DNA of 28,660 bases from a virus: positions 1 to 28,660 of IMG/VR virus record IMGVR_UViG_3300033571_008844; one strand, written 5' to 3'. Position numbers and translations under genes: made by a program. Positions 15,511 to 24,103 of this stretch are shown piece after piece. The notes beneath the pieces are model-generated. The model searched no databases, was not told the DNA's origin, and saw nothing but the letters and a program-made list of their open reading frames with translations. Every line of letters starts with the position of its first letter. Position 1 is the first letter of the stretch.

Positions 15511-17562
15511 TTAGAACGAAGTTCCGCCACCACCGCCGCTAAATCCGCCGCCCCCACCAAATCCTCTAAATCTATTTGAGGGGAATGGATTGGGTGGTAG
15601 AAATATTACCGAATCTCCTAATCCCGGGGTTCCTCTAAATTGTGACCGAGGGATGTTAGATAGAGTACTACCAGCAGGAGCTTCGTTTGTTTGATACGTA
15701 ACATCAGGTTGTTCACTAGATACTCTGGCAGTAAATCCTTCCATGCCTTCAGTAATACCATAAAACGGAGAATCTGCCACCTTTGTATTTTTCTCTATTA
15801 ACGTAAAGGATATGTCAGATGTTGCTGCTATGGGAACCTGTCTATCCAAATCCCACGTTTCTGACAATTCGTTAAAGTTCGTGGTAAGGCTGGTTAAGTA
15901 TCCCGGTTGATTGTCATAAATATCACCTATAGTTAATCTAACTATGTTTGGTTGATATATACCTCTAACATATCCATACGGAAAAACCAATCCCGTTAGG
16001 TAATTTAATCTTCGCCATACACCTTCAATCTCGTCCTTTGAATATGCAAGAATGCCCAGTTTAAATGAAATTTGGCGTTGTACGCTAGTATATGTTATGA
16101 ATTTTTCTATTCTACCGATATACTGATATGGCTTGTATTCAGGTGTTGCGGTTTGTGTTAGATCTGTTATATACGCTCTAAACGAAACGGGAGTGTTGTT
16201 TCCCATCGCAAAAGAAACATATATGGAATCATCAAATGTGTTGTTTATAAGAGCGTATGCGGGTTGTATATTCAATCCGTCAATAACTTCCAACGCCACG
16301 GTTTCGTTCGATGGATCCTTTATATATGATATTTTTTTGCTTTTATCCGTGCGGGTTTCTGCAATATACTTCGCGTTTGTTGTGTTTAAATTTTGAGGAT
16401 CAAATTGTGCTCCGTCAGTAATACTTTCTATATCTCCCGTAAAATACTTGAGATATGGCATTTGTTCCCCGTCGCTATTTGCTTCTTCTTGATACCATTT
16501 ACTTCGGTTAATTATCCCATAATCTATTCTATTGCTGTCTAGTAAAGACTTAACGCTAGACTCGTCGTATGTATTTTTTAAATCATTTTTTTCGGCTTCG
16601 GGAGATCTACGTATCAGACCAAATCTGGTTGATCTGGTTAAAAATGTAAAATGCGTAAAATCTTTTTTGTTGTTTGTTAAATCAAAATACGTAGTATACG
16701 TGCCCGCCAAAACACTTGGCCCAAACCGTGGAGTAAATTTGATTTCTTGGTTATTTTGCCACGTTTTATTTAGAGCATTTAACTGGCGTATCATTATATA
16801 ACCAGCGTCATACTGAGTCAAGATATCAGTTAACGTTGATCCCAAAATCGCACGTGACACTTGCGTAACGGCCCTCCCGAGAGGACTCGTATTTTTCAAA
16901 GGATTAGAGCTAGCAAGTTCGGGGCGGCTTTCTTTCCACCCATCACCCACTTCTCCCATGCTTCTTTTTGCGCTTGCCGCTGAAATGGTCGGTCCTATTA
17001 CAGGTATTTTAGTTAATAAAGATCGCCCCGCGCCATGTAACCCTGACTTCGGTGATAATTTATTGTATGTTTCTTGTTGCAGTTGAGCAATTCTTTTCAG
17101 AGAAGTGGTATCTGTTTTTTGAGCACCCGATCCAAATATTCTTCTAGAGAGTACGTTATCCCCCACTAAATTACGAAGTACCCCTCTCGCGGTGATAGGA
17201 ACGTCCAAACTTCTCTTTAAACGAACAAACGGCACCGCATTTCCAATCGTAAATAACGGATTGATTATTCGAGTTGATTCAAAGGTATTGCCGGTCTGAA
17301 GTATTTGCTGCTTTGCCAAAAACTTTATACCGCGAACACTTGTAGTAAATAAAGTTAGTCGTTTTACGTCTTGTGTAGCGCTGGATATGGGTGTGGAACG
17401 GCTTTCCGCAAAATTCCAATACCCATCTCCCGGTTTACGCACGATTAATGGATCATCGTTTCTTCCATTAGAAGGCGCTCCGTTATCAAATTTCAGGGTG
17501 GCCCCGGCATATAAACTTTTTACAGTTTCGTTATATCGCTGTTCTAAATTTTTAAACGACAT
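15511..17562 (-). CDS. Large baseplate / tail-tube-initiator-like structural protein
   Basis: A 683-residue protein lying between the tape-measure and LysM genes, the usual place for baseplate central-disk proteins. The best-defined part is near residues 480-590 (IGRIEKFITYTSVQRQISFKL, then AYSKDEIEGVWRRLNYLTGLVFP), which resembles a tail-tube-like domain of the kind used by tube-initiating baseplate proteins (T4 gp48/gp54 role). The N-terminal ~270 residues are of mixed composition with basic patches. The last ~20 residues are a Gly-rich tail (FRGFGGGGGFSGGGGG), probably flexible. The ATG at 17562 has atgagatttaata upstream and lies 12 bases after the tape-measure stop. Structural role is likely; the gp48/gp54 equivalence is a guess from position and one segment. 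Confidence 0.6.
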   Translation of the reverse strand: MSFKNLEQRYNETVKSLYAGATLKFDNGAPSNGRNDDPLIVRKPGDGYWNFAESRSTPISSATQDVKRLTLFTTSVRGIKFLAKQQILQTGNTFESTRIINPLFTIGNAVPFVRLKRSLDVPITARGVLRNLVGDNVLSRRIFGSGAQKTDTTSLKRIAQLQQETYNKLSPKSGLHGAGRSLLTKIPVIGPTISAASAKRSMGEVGDGWKESRPELASSNPLKNTSPLGRAVTQVSRAILGSTLTDILTQYDAGYIMIRQLNALNKTWQNNQEIKFTPRFGPSVLAGTYTTYFDLTNNKKDFTHFTFLTRSTRFGLIRRSPEAEKNDLKNTYDESSVKSLLDSNRIDYGIINRSKWYQEEANSDGEQMPYLKYFTGDIESITDGAQFDPQNLNTTNAKYIAETRTDKSKKISYIKDPSNETVALEVIDGLNIQPAYALINNTFDDSIYVSFAMGNNTPVSFRAYITDLTQTATPEYKPYQYIGRIEKFITYTSVQRQISFKLGILAYSKDEIEGVWRRLNYLTGLVFPYGYVRGIYQPNIVRLTIGDIYDNQPGYLTSLTTNFNELSETWDLDRQVPIAATSDISFTLIEKNTKVADSPFYGITEGMEGFTARVSSEQPDVTYQTNEAPAGSTLSNIPRSQFRGTPGLGDSVIFLPPNPFPSNRFRGFGGGGGFSGGGGGTSF

Positions 17563-17574
17563 TATTAAATCTCA

Positions 17575-20500
17575 TTAAAACGTTGCCTTTGCTTGGGTGC
17601 GGAATACACCTACCGAGGTAGAATCTGCGCTGTTTACCAATACCTTTCCTACTTTACTACCATCCATATATATTCCCATTCCTGCAATTGCAGTCACAAT
17701 TTTATCTAACTTGGATTCTAATGCACTTAAATCCACAGACGGTGGAGGTGAAGTTGACGTAGCCTTGGATGCGATTTCTCCCTTCGAAAGCATCTTTAGG
17801 CCCGTTTCTCGCGAAACCATATCATCGGCAAATGCTACGATATTATCCTTATCATTCAATGCAACCGTTGCGGTAGGCGTGACAAGTGCTCGCTTTCCAT
17901 AACCAGACTTAGAAATAACATCGTCTCCTGTCATAGCACCCAACACAGTTCCACCCAACCCAACCGCACCACCAAGCAATGCACCGGCAACCGCGCCGGG
18001 TAATCCTAAAAAGCTACCGTACATCGCTCCTGCACCGGCACCCGCACCGGCAGCGCCTAACGCCGCTAATAAACTCCACGCAAGGTTTCCTTCTTTTGCT
18101 GCATTATATGACCCAACTGTTGCAGTAGCAGCCGTTGTAGCCAATGCAGCTATAGGAAGCATTCTGCCGACACCGGCTCCAATTCCTCCCAATGGCCCAG
18201 CCATCAATCTACCAAACGCTCCCCCTATACCACCAACTGCTTTTCCTGATGCAATAAGCGCAGTGTTAAATTCAATACCGGCCAACAACAGCGAAATGGC
18301 TCCTGATAGGACACCAACCATTACACTCGTTACATTAAATATCTTTTCTAATGTATTTACTATACTAGATAGCGTACTGTTTGCCGCTTCTTGCAAGTTT
18401 TCCATCGTTTTTTCGCCAGAACCGGTCGTTTTTCCGGCAAGTCGTTGAATGTCTGCTATAGATAATCCAAACGCTTCGGATAATGCTAGTTGCTCTGACC
18501 GTCTTAGTCTGGTTATGTCTTTACCAGTAGCCGCTAATTGCGAACGAAGCTCGTTAAAAAGAGCCCCGGTATCGCCCATTTCGGCAAGTTCTGCCAATCG
18601 GTTTGTGTCTAAACCAAATCCCATAGCTCCTAATTCAGCGGAGCTTTCTAAGAATGATTCAAAGTTACCGATAATGTTGTCGCCAATTTGATCTACCTTA
18701 GATAAATCGACGCCTATCTTTTTAGCATCTATTGCGGCTCGCGCAAACGAAGTTTGAAAGCGAGTTCCGTTTCTTGCGAGCAAATCTGAATACGCGGCAA
18801 TAGCTTGCATTGCATCTTTTGCCGTTAAGTTTTTAGCTTCAAATTCTGCGATAAACTTATTTTCCGCGTCAATCGCGGCTTCTCTGTCTCCACCCGTCTG
18901 AGTTAAAAATACTCGTCTAGCAAGAGCTTGTTGAGCAGGAGTTATACCAAGACGAACACTTCTCTGTGCAATAGATGCAGCCGCCTCTCCAGTTAAGACT
19001 CCACCGAACTCTTCTTGAAAAACGCTAGCCGCTTCAAGTATTTGTTCTCGTGTTATAAACGGATTATTCGAACCGGAAAACAAACTTTTAAAGGATTCGA
19101 CAAAACTAGATGTTATTGATCTAACCGCAACGCCCGCATTTACACCAAACATTTGTTGGACTTTTCGTATTTCATTTGCTACGTCTAATAAGTTTTTTGA
19201 AATAGACGCAAATATCCCAACGATATAGTTTGCGAATTTACTAACCTTACCAATCGCTTCTCTATCGTCACGTTCTTGTTTTTCTTTTGCTCGCTTTCTT
19301 TGTTCAAATAAACTATCTTCAAAATACGCCTGCTCCAACATATGTTTCTTTCTTTGATCAAATAAGCTATTTTCAAAATACGCTTGTTCCAACATATGTT
19401 TCTTTCTTTGATCAAATAAGCTATTTTCAAAATACGCTTGCTCAAGCATATGCTTAGTCTGCTGGTCATGCAAATTATTTTCAAAATATGCTTGTTTGAG
19501 CATATGCGCTTGACGTTGGTTAAATAAATCATCTTGAAATTTCGCGTCTTCTAAGATTGCTTTTTGCCACCACGCATCATAATCTTCTTGTAGTTTTATA
19601 CGTCTATCAAGCGCATCGTTCATCATCTTTGCTTCATCACGCATGTGAGCAACGCGTTGATTGTGCAAATCATTCATGAAATTCGCTTCTACCTCAAGTT
19701 GCTTAGCTTGATTTTCTAAGTGCTTTCTGCGCTGTTCGTGAATATTATTCTCAAATATCGCTTCTGTTTCTATTTTCTTTTGTCGATCATCTAATGATTT
19801 TTGCCACCACTTATCATAATCTGCTTCTAACTTTTGTCGTCTAACACGAGTTGCTTCCATCTCTTTTGCTTCTAGCTCCAGATGTAGACGGCGCTGATTA
19901 ATTATTTCATTCAAAAACTTTGCATGAGTTTCCAGCGCAATTTGTATTTCTTTATACAGCTTTTCTGTGAATCTAGCTTCTTTTTCCGCCGCTTTTTTAT
20001 CATGAACTCTACCGGCGTTAATGTCCTTTGGTCCGGAGCGTTCTTCCGGAGGAGGCGGGGGAGAGGCAGCGGGGGCAGGAGTTGGTGGCTTTTTTCTTCC
20101 GCCACCACCACCAGACGATGTGGCAGTTGGTGCTGGACTTGGGGTCGTTGTTTTTTTACGTGTGCTCTTTGCCGATTCAGCAACCAAACTTGGCTCTATG
20201 GCAGGAGCCACTACGTCAGGCGTTGTAGGAGTGGACACCTGTTCTACTAAGCTTGGAGAAATGCTAGGTTCAGTAGCAGAAACGGTCGTTGGTGCTGGGG
20301 TAGGGGTAACCGCAGCAACGATAGATGGCGCAACATCTACTACTTTCGGTGCTTTGGGAGTTGTAGTTTTTTTAGATTTTTTAGCCGGTTTTTCTGGAGT
20401 GGCTGCCTTTTTCGCTATTTGTTCAAACAGAGTGGTATGCTTTTTTTCTAGCTCGTCTAGTTTTGCTTCCAACCCAGAAATTTCATCCTGTAGTCCTTTA

Positions 20501-20865
20501 TACTCCGTACCATCTACGATTTTTTGCAAGGCATCTTGGTTTCTTGTTATACTCGCGGCGTCGGATTTACCGGTGTCTAACATAGCCTTTCTTTCTTTGT
20601 TTATTTCGGAAATTCTAGATGATATTCTTGTTTTTTCTGTCTTCGACGCAGACTCAAACGCTTCTTTTAGTTTATTATATTCCGCAAGTAAAGTAGCGTC
20701 TTTGTTCTTTATTTCAGTAATTCGAGCAACAGCCGCCCGTACAGCACCCTTTAAGGTAACTACGGTCGTGCTCATTGACCTCCACTTTTCTCGCTTTCCT
20801 TCTAACTCTTCTCGCAGTGTTCTAATCTGAGAATATGTTTCTTCTAGTTGTTTTTCTATTTCCAT
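17575..20865 (-). CDS. Tail tape-measure protein
   Basis: A 1096-residue protein that sets tail length and is ejected ahead of the DNA. Regions: coiled coil 1-155; low-complexity Lys/Pro/Ala/Thr linker 155-280 with a Gly5 and a Pro6 run; long helical region 290-535 with repeats built on F-x-N-x-L-x-x-Q-R-x-x-H-M and two YD(K/A)WWQK segments (349, 429); a helical core 540-840; a hydrophobic stretch (848-863, VMVGVLSGAISLLLAG); a Gly/Ala-rich membrane-compatible region 870-980; and a C-terminal domain ending IYMDGSKVGKVLVNSA (1065-1080), a tail common in phage tape-measure proteins. The order upstream of it (gp26-like gene, frameshifted extension, small structural gene) is the standard place for a tape measure. 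Start at 20865 has ttgggataatat upstream. Confidence 0.82.
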   Translation of the reverse strand: MEIEKQLEETYSQIRTLREELEGKREKWRSMSTTVVTLKGAVRAAVARITEIKNKDATLLAEYNKLKEAFESASKTEKTRISSRISEINKERKAMLDTGKSDAASITRNQDALQKIVDGTEYKGLQDEISGLEAKLDELEKKHTTLFEQIAKKAATPEKPAKKSKKTTTPKAPKVVDVAPSIVAAVTPTPAPTTVSATEPSISPSLVEQVSTPTTPDVVAPAIEPSLVAESAKSTRKKTTTPSPAPTATSSGGGGGRKKPPTPAPAASPPPPPEERSGPKDINAGRVHDKKAAEKEARFTEKLYKEIQIALETHAKFLNEIINQRRLHLELEAKEMEATRVRRQKLEADYDKWWQKSLDDRQKKIETEAIFENNIHEQRRKHLENQAKQLEVEANFMNDLHNQRVAHMRDEAKMMNDALDRRIKLQEDYDAWWQKAILEDAKFQDDLFNQRQAHMLKQAYFENNLHDQQTKHMLEQAYFENSLFDQRKKHMLEQAYFENSLFDQRKKHMLEQAYFEDSLFEQRKRAKEKQERDDREAIGKVSKFANYIVGIFASISKNLLDVANEIRKVQQMFGVNAGVAVRSITSSFVESFKSLFSGSNNPFITREQILEAASVFQEEFGGVLTGEAAASIAQRSVRLGITPAQQALARRVFLTQTGGDREAAIDAENKFIAEFEAKNLTAKDAMQAIAAYSDLLARNGTRFQTSFARAAIDAKKIGVDLSKVDQIGDNIIGNFESFLESSAELGAMGFGLDTNRLAELAEMGDTGALFNELRSQLAATGKDITRLRRSEQLALSEAFGLSIADIQRLAGKTTGSGEKTMENLQEAANSTLSSIVNTLEKIFNVTSVMVGVLSGAISLLLAGIEFNTALIASGKAVGGIGGAFGRLMAGPLGGIGAGVGRMLPIAALATTAATATVGSYNAAKEGNLAWSLLAALGAAGAGAGAGAMYGSFLGLPGAVAGALLGGAVGLGGTVLGAMTGDDVISKSGYGKRALVTPTATVALNDKDNIVAFADDMVSRETGLKMLSKGEIASKATSTSPPPSVDLSALESKLDKIVTAIAGMGIYMDGSKVGKVLVNSADSTSVGVFRTQAKATF
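19270..19539 (-). repeat. Five tandem 54-bp (18-residue) repeats in the tape-measure gene
   Basis: Units of 18 residues at 443, 461, 479, 497 and 515, consensus FENSLFDQRKKHMLEQAY. The hexamer catatg recurs exactly every 54 bases (19339, 19393, 19447, 19501). The units at 19345-19398 and 19399-19452 differ only near one end, so the latest duplication is recent. Eighteen residues equal five helical turns, so added units extend one continuous helix. Confidence 0.9.
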
Positions 20866-20868
20866 ATA

Positions 20869-21240
20869 TTATCCCAACAACGCATGATACGTTGCGGCAA
20901 ATAAGGTTAGTATGTTTCCGCTAGGAACAGTAACCACAGGACTACCGGCTATATTAATTCCTTTATAAGATCGTGTTCTTTGAATCCTTGCTATAGGAAC
21001 TCCTGCAACATCAGACCCTAAGAAAATCAAATCCCCAACTAACGTAGCCAACGGATATCCAGATACCGCTATACCATTAAATAATTTATTGTTTTTAATA
21101 GTATATAAAGGACTGCCGGATATCGACAATCCTTTATACACTCGAAAATTATTTGTTACTGTGATAAGAGGGGAACCGCGCACGGCTATCCCGGTATATG
21201 CTCTGTCATGTTGAATTAACAGATCGTAAAGACGTATCAA
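20869..21240 (-). CDS. Small structural protein of five ~19-residue repeats, TTG start
   Basis: A 123-residue protein made almost wholly of five repeats beginning at Tyr15, Tyr35, Phe54, Phe73 and Tyr92, each following (Y/F)xGxx(V/I)xGxP(L/I)xx(I/V), for example YKGLSISGSPLYTI. The pattern suggests a repeated beta-hairpin or small beta-barrel/solenoid; I know no named family. It has no internal Met, and TTG at 21240 is the only start that fits, with GGAG six bases upstream. The gene lies between the gp26-like pair and the tape measure, and its stop is three bases from the tape-measure ATG, so it is probably a tail or baseplate component made at a controlled lower level by the weak start codon. 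Function otherwise unknown. Confidence 0.72.
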   Translation of the reverse strand: MIRLYDLLIQHDRAYTGIAVRGSPLITVTNNFRVYKGLSISGSPLYTIKNNKLFNGIAVSGYPLATLVGDLIFLGSDVAGVPIARIQRTRSYKGINIAGSPVVTVPSGNILTLFAATYHALLG

Positions 21241-21242
21241 AA

Positions 21243-21434
21243 TTATCTCCGCTTAGACGCTTTTTCTATTTCATCCGATTCTTTTCGTTTAAGTTCATTA
21301 AATTCTTTTATATAAAAATTTCTTAAATAAACTGGCATTTGGTACAATTCCATAACACTAAAGGCGCCCTTCGAGTAATGTGCTGCCGTGAGCATCGCTT
21401 TGTGCGTCTGTACCTTATATTCAGGCGTCAGGCC
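21243..21434 (-). CDS. Candidate +1 frameshift extension of the gp26-like protein (tail assembly chaperone C-terminal part)
   Basis: An open frame of 63 residues, +1 relative to the gp26-like gene, overlapping its end. Written from the slip site it begins GLTPEYKVQTHKAMLTAAHY, then carries ELYQMPVYLRNFYIKEF and a charged helical end (ELKRKESDEIEKASKRR). The MPV-LR-FY-KEF pattern resembles the small proteins found after gp26-like genes in related phages. It has no credible start of its own: the frame is closed by TAG just upstream of the slip site, and its first ATG (at 21391) would remove 13 residues and has no Shine-Dalgarno. Made through the frameshift, the fusion would be about 309 residues. 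If the 7-T run is a base-calling error, this is simply the C-terminus of one protein. Confidence 0.62.
   Translation of the reverse strand, partial: GLTPEYKVQTHKAMLTAAHYSKGAFSVMELYQMPVYLRNFYIKEFNELKRKESDEIEKASKRR
21247..21250 (-). promoter_or_regulatory. Ribosome binding site that fixes a TTG start
   Basis: GGAG on the minus strand followed by ataatt and the TTG at 21240. It overlaps the terminal codons of the upstream reading frame (stop TAA 21245-21243), so translation of the five-repeat protein is probably coupled to the end of the frameshifted product. Confidence 0.65.
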
Positions 21435-22173
21435 AAAAAAAGTTTTGCCCTATCGGCAACCTCACGGAAACAGGGTCGTCACCACATGTGCATGCAACTT
21501 TTATGGTCAAGTCAATGTCAGGCAATAGCTTTTTATACTGCTCCTTTATGAACCGAGAATCTCTAACTAACATATTTTCCACAAAGTTCCACACCGTTGA
21601 TCTGGAAGCGTCTCCGTTCACTGATACGATGATAGCCCGCAGTCTAGCGGTTGACTCGTTTGATACATCTAACGATGCCTTTTTAAGAGATTTTATTTCT
21701 TTGTCAACATCATGTTCGTCTTTTCTAGTCAATAGCTTAAGTTTAACTTCTGCCTTTGAGACCGGCAAAACAACCGTAAACTCTTTTTTCGTAGCTTCCG
21801 TTGGTTCGTTTTTTGTATTTAATTGCGTTAAATCTGCAACCTCTTCTATTTCACTTCCACAATTAGGACAAACAACAGTAACAGGATAGTCCTTTCCATA
21901 TGCTAAAATTCTTGTGGCGACCATCGCTGCATTTATATCCCCAACCAAAAGATCAGACGATTTTACTCCGGGTGTTAGTATAAGGCTGTCTAGCAACTTA
22001 TCTAACACAATATTTTTTTCAATTAAGTTTCTTGAACTTAAGATATCTTCTTCCTTTGCCGTCATATATTTCAACTCAATCTGGCCAGAACGAAGAGGAC
22101 TGTTTTCTGGATAGAATAACCCCTTTGAAGGCAAATCAATAACTTCGCTTGGATATAACTTTGTGTCACTCAT
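21421..22173 (-). CDS. T4 gp26-like baseplate/tail assembly protein
   Basis: A 250-residue protein of the T4 gp26/gp51-type family. Residues ~10-95 show the family pattern: IDLPSKGLFYPENSPLRSG, ELKYMTAKEEDILSSRNLI, DKLLDSLIL, and LLVGDINAAMVATRILAYG. A CPNCG pair (about 105-109) and a CTCG pair near residue 230 suggest a structural zinc ribbon. The C-terminus ends FFWPDA. Members assist assembly of the baseplate hub and tail tube; by position before the tape measure it corresponds to the tail assembly chaperone of other phages. It has the best ribosome site in the window (AGGAGG at 22185-22180). Its end overlaps a second frame that may be reached by +1 frameshifting. Family call is good; whether it is virion component or chaperone is not settled. 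Confidence 0.8.
   Translation of the reverse strand: MSDTKLYPSEVIDLPSKGLFYPENSPLRSGQIELKYMTAKEEDILSSRNLIEKNIVLDKLLDSLILTPGVKSSDLLVGDINAAMVATRILAYGKDYPVTVVCPNCGSEIEEVADLTQLNTKNEPTEATKKEFTVVLPVSKAEVKLKLLTRKDEHDVDKEIKSLKKASLDVSNESTARLRAIIVSVNGDASRSTVWNFVENMLVRDSRFIKEQYKKLLPDIDLTIKVACTCGDDPVSVRLPIGQNFFWPDA
21435..21441 (-). other. Seven-T slippery site
   Basis: On the minus strand the zero frame reads CAA AAC TTT TTT TGG. A tRNA-Phe on the second TTT can slip forward one base and re-pair perfectly with TTT, entering the GGC CTG ACG frame. The zero frame stops five codons later (TGA 21423-21421), as expected for a lambda G/G-T style arrangement. A -2 slip would reach the same frame. Confidence 0.55.
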
Positions 22174-22218
22174 GCATAACCTCCTAATAAATTATAATTG
22201 TATGCTCTTACATAAATA

Positions 22219-24102
22219 TTAAAAATCTTCAATTTCTTCGCTGAACGCTTGGTTTAAATTCTGATTAATTCGTCGTACGAATTCTTTAAACATTGATTTA
22301 TTTCTGTCAGGGGTGACTAACGAACCGTCAACAATTATATCGGCAATCGCTTGTTTTTCTTTCAAAATATCCCGCATATATTCGTCGATGGTTTCTTCGC
22401 ATATCATATAATATGCTTGTACTTGATTCTTTTGACCAATTCTATGCGTTCTATCTTCCGCTTGCTCGTGTTCGGCTGGTAACCAGCCCATGTCAAGAAA
22501 TACCACGGTATCCATGACATGTTGCAATCCATCAATTCCCATACCAGCCGCCCTGAGACTAAACAATCCCACTTTTGCTTTTTTGTTTACTAAATTATCA
22601 ATAGATTGCTGACGGTCTGTTCTATTCATTTCACCAGTTAAAATTGCCGCGTTGTCCCCGTAATGCTCTTTCAGTAGTTTAAGTGGAGTCAGATAACAAC
22701 TAAAAATCAAAATAGATCTATCATTGTCTAAGAATTCATCTATCATTTCTATAGCCCTAGGTAATTTCTTTTCGATTAAAAACCCCTGTAGCTTAGGCAT
22801 GTGTTGAACGGAAGGTTTACCTTCCAGTTTCCACTTACCAAACATTTCTTTTAGCAGTTGAGTATATTCTTTTCTTTCTTGCGGTGTTAGTTCTACATAT
22901 AAATCATTTCGTTGCTTTAGTGGCATTTCTTTGAATACATTTTCTTTCTTTCGTCTGATAACTAAATCTTTTGTGCGATCATGTAAATCTTGAAGGTTCA
23001 TTGGAGCTTGGCCTCTCCATCCACCATATCGCTGTACAAAATGATAGAAATTATTGAACCGCTCTTTGTCCAAGAAATTCAACAAAGAAAATGCTTCAAC
23101 TGGCCTAGACATTACCGGAGTTCCCGTCAAGAATATAACATATTTTGTTTTTATTCCGGGGTATTTTCTTCGCTCTTTCCAAGAACCCAAGATACTTTTT
23201 GCCCGTATTGTTTGACGGTTTTTAAGATAGGTTGCCTCGTCACACACAAGTAAATCAAATTTTTGGTCACGAAGCCAGTGATTATTTTTACCAACTGCAT
23301 CAAAATGACTAATATGAAATTGATTTCCGAGTTTACCGTCATATGATTTGCTGTCCCATATCGTGCTTTCCTTTCCGGTAAATTTTTTGATTTCACGTTT
23401 CCAATTAACTACAACCGACAATGGGCATACGATTAGCGTTTTTAGATTATGCAATTGTGCGTAAGCTATTGACTGTGCAGTTTTTCCCAACCCCGGAGCA
23501 TCTGCTATTAAACATCTTCCACCGGCTCTATCTACAAACTGCACTCCAATCTTTTGATATGGAAATAGATCAAGTTTTAACCCGGGAACTTTAAATTCGG
23601 TATCTTCTAGTTCTCTGATTTCATCCAATTCTTCTCTACGCTCAGTTAACTTAGATAATAACTGATCGGCCTTGTCTGAAAACGTTGCCCGTGGAAATAA
23701 TTTTTTAAGCTTGGGCAAATGAACTGCCGGAAATTCCCATCGTTTTTCATCACCGTCCCACTTTCTACCATCAATCTCATACTTAAATTGTTCCATTAAT
23801 GACTTATTATACGGCATAATAATAAACGCCGTTGATGTGGTTTTTAAATCAACGGTTATTGGGCCGATACGCTCATCATTCTTTTTTTGTGGGACGGTTG
23901 AAGTTTTTACTCGCGGAAGCGCTAAGTCGGATACATCGTCTCCCAGCAACGCTCGTTTAGATGCTTCTACCCACACCGCAGGTAAAGATGTCATGGTAGA
24001 GAGCCACTGTAAGTATTGAGGAGCCGTTCGTTTAACATTCCCCAACGTTTGTCCTTTATATTTTCCCCAAGTAAAAATTACTTGATCTAACGACGGATGC
24101 AT
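22219..24102 (-). CDS. SNF2-family DNA helicase/translocase with HARP-like region
   Basis: A 627-residue superfamily 2 ATPase of the SNF2 branch. N-terminal segment FTWGKYKGQTLGNV...YLQWL (10-34) looks like the small GKYKG module found at ends of some nucleases (DUF3820-like). Residues 92-137 (FIIMPYNKSLMEQFKYEI...WDGDEKRWEFPAVHLPKL) resemble the HARP domain of SMARCAL1-type annealing helicases. Motor motifs follow: Walker A DAPGLGKT (201-208), DEAT (288-291), LTGTP (325-329), and HRIGQ (553-557). In phages such enzymes may remodel forks or anneal strands, as T4 UvsW does. It sits, unusually, inside the tail gene block, between the small helical protein and the gp26-like gene. The ATG at 24102 follows the upstream stop by one base. 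Family is confident, role is inference. Confidence 0.88.
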   Translation of the reverse strand: MHPSLDQVIFTWGKYKGQTLGNVKRTAPQYLQWLSTMTSLPAVWVEASKRALLGDDVSDLALPRVKTSTVPQKKNDERIGPITVDLKTTSTAFIIMPYNKSLMEQFKYEIDGRKWDGDEKRWEFPAVHLPKLKKLFPRATFSDKADQLLSKLTERREELDEIRELEDTEFKVPGLKLDLFPYQKIGVQFVDRAGGRCLIADAPGLGKTAQSIAYAQLHNLKTLIVCPLSVVVNWKREIKKFTGKESTIWDSKSYDGKLGNQFHISHFDAVGKNNHWLRDQKFDLLVCDEATYLKNRQTIRAKSILGSWKERRKYPGIKTKYVIFLTGTPVMSRPVEAFSLLNFLDKERFNNFYHFVQRYGGWRGQAPMNLQDLHDRTKDLVIRRKKENVFKEMPLKQRNDLYVELTPQERKEYTQLLKEMFGKWKLEGKPSVQHMPKLQGFLIEKKLPRAIEMIDEFLDNDRSILIFSCYLTPLKLLKEHYGDNAAILTGEMNRTDRQQSIDNLVNKKAKVGLFSLRAAGMGIDGLQHVMDTVVFLDMGWLPAEHEQAEDRTHRIGQKNQVQAYYMICEETIDEYMRDILKEKQAIADIIVDGSLVTPDRNKSMFKEFVRRINQNLNQAFSEEIEDF

Positions 24103-24103
24103 A

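Noticed and set aside
20021-20830. Plus-strand open frame of 269 codons
   Set aside because: Antisense of the Pro/Ala/Thr/Lys and coiled-coil part of the tape-measure gene; low complexity and no ribosome site.
21243-21391. Independent small gene from the ATG at 21391
   Set aside because: No Shine-Dalgarno, and conserved-looking sequence continues upstream of that ATG to the seven-T run; frameshift expression explains the frame better, though it is not excluded.
22191-22196. Perfect TATAAT on the minus strand before the gp26-like gene
   Set aside because: No -35 at 16-18 bases, and transcription would begin inside the Shine-Dalgarno, leaving no usable leader.
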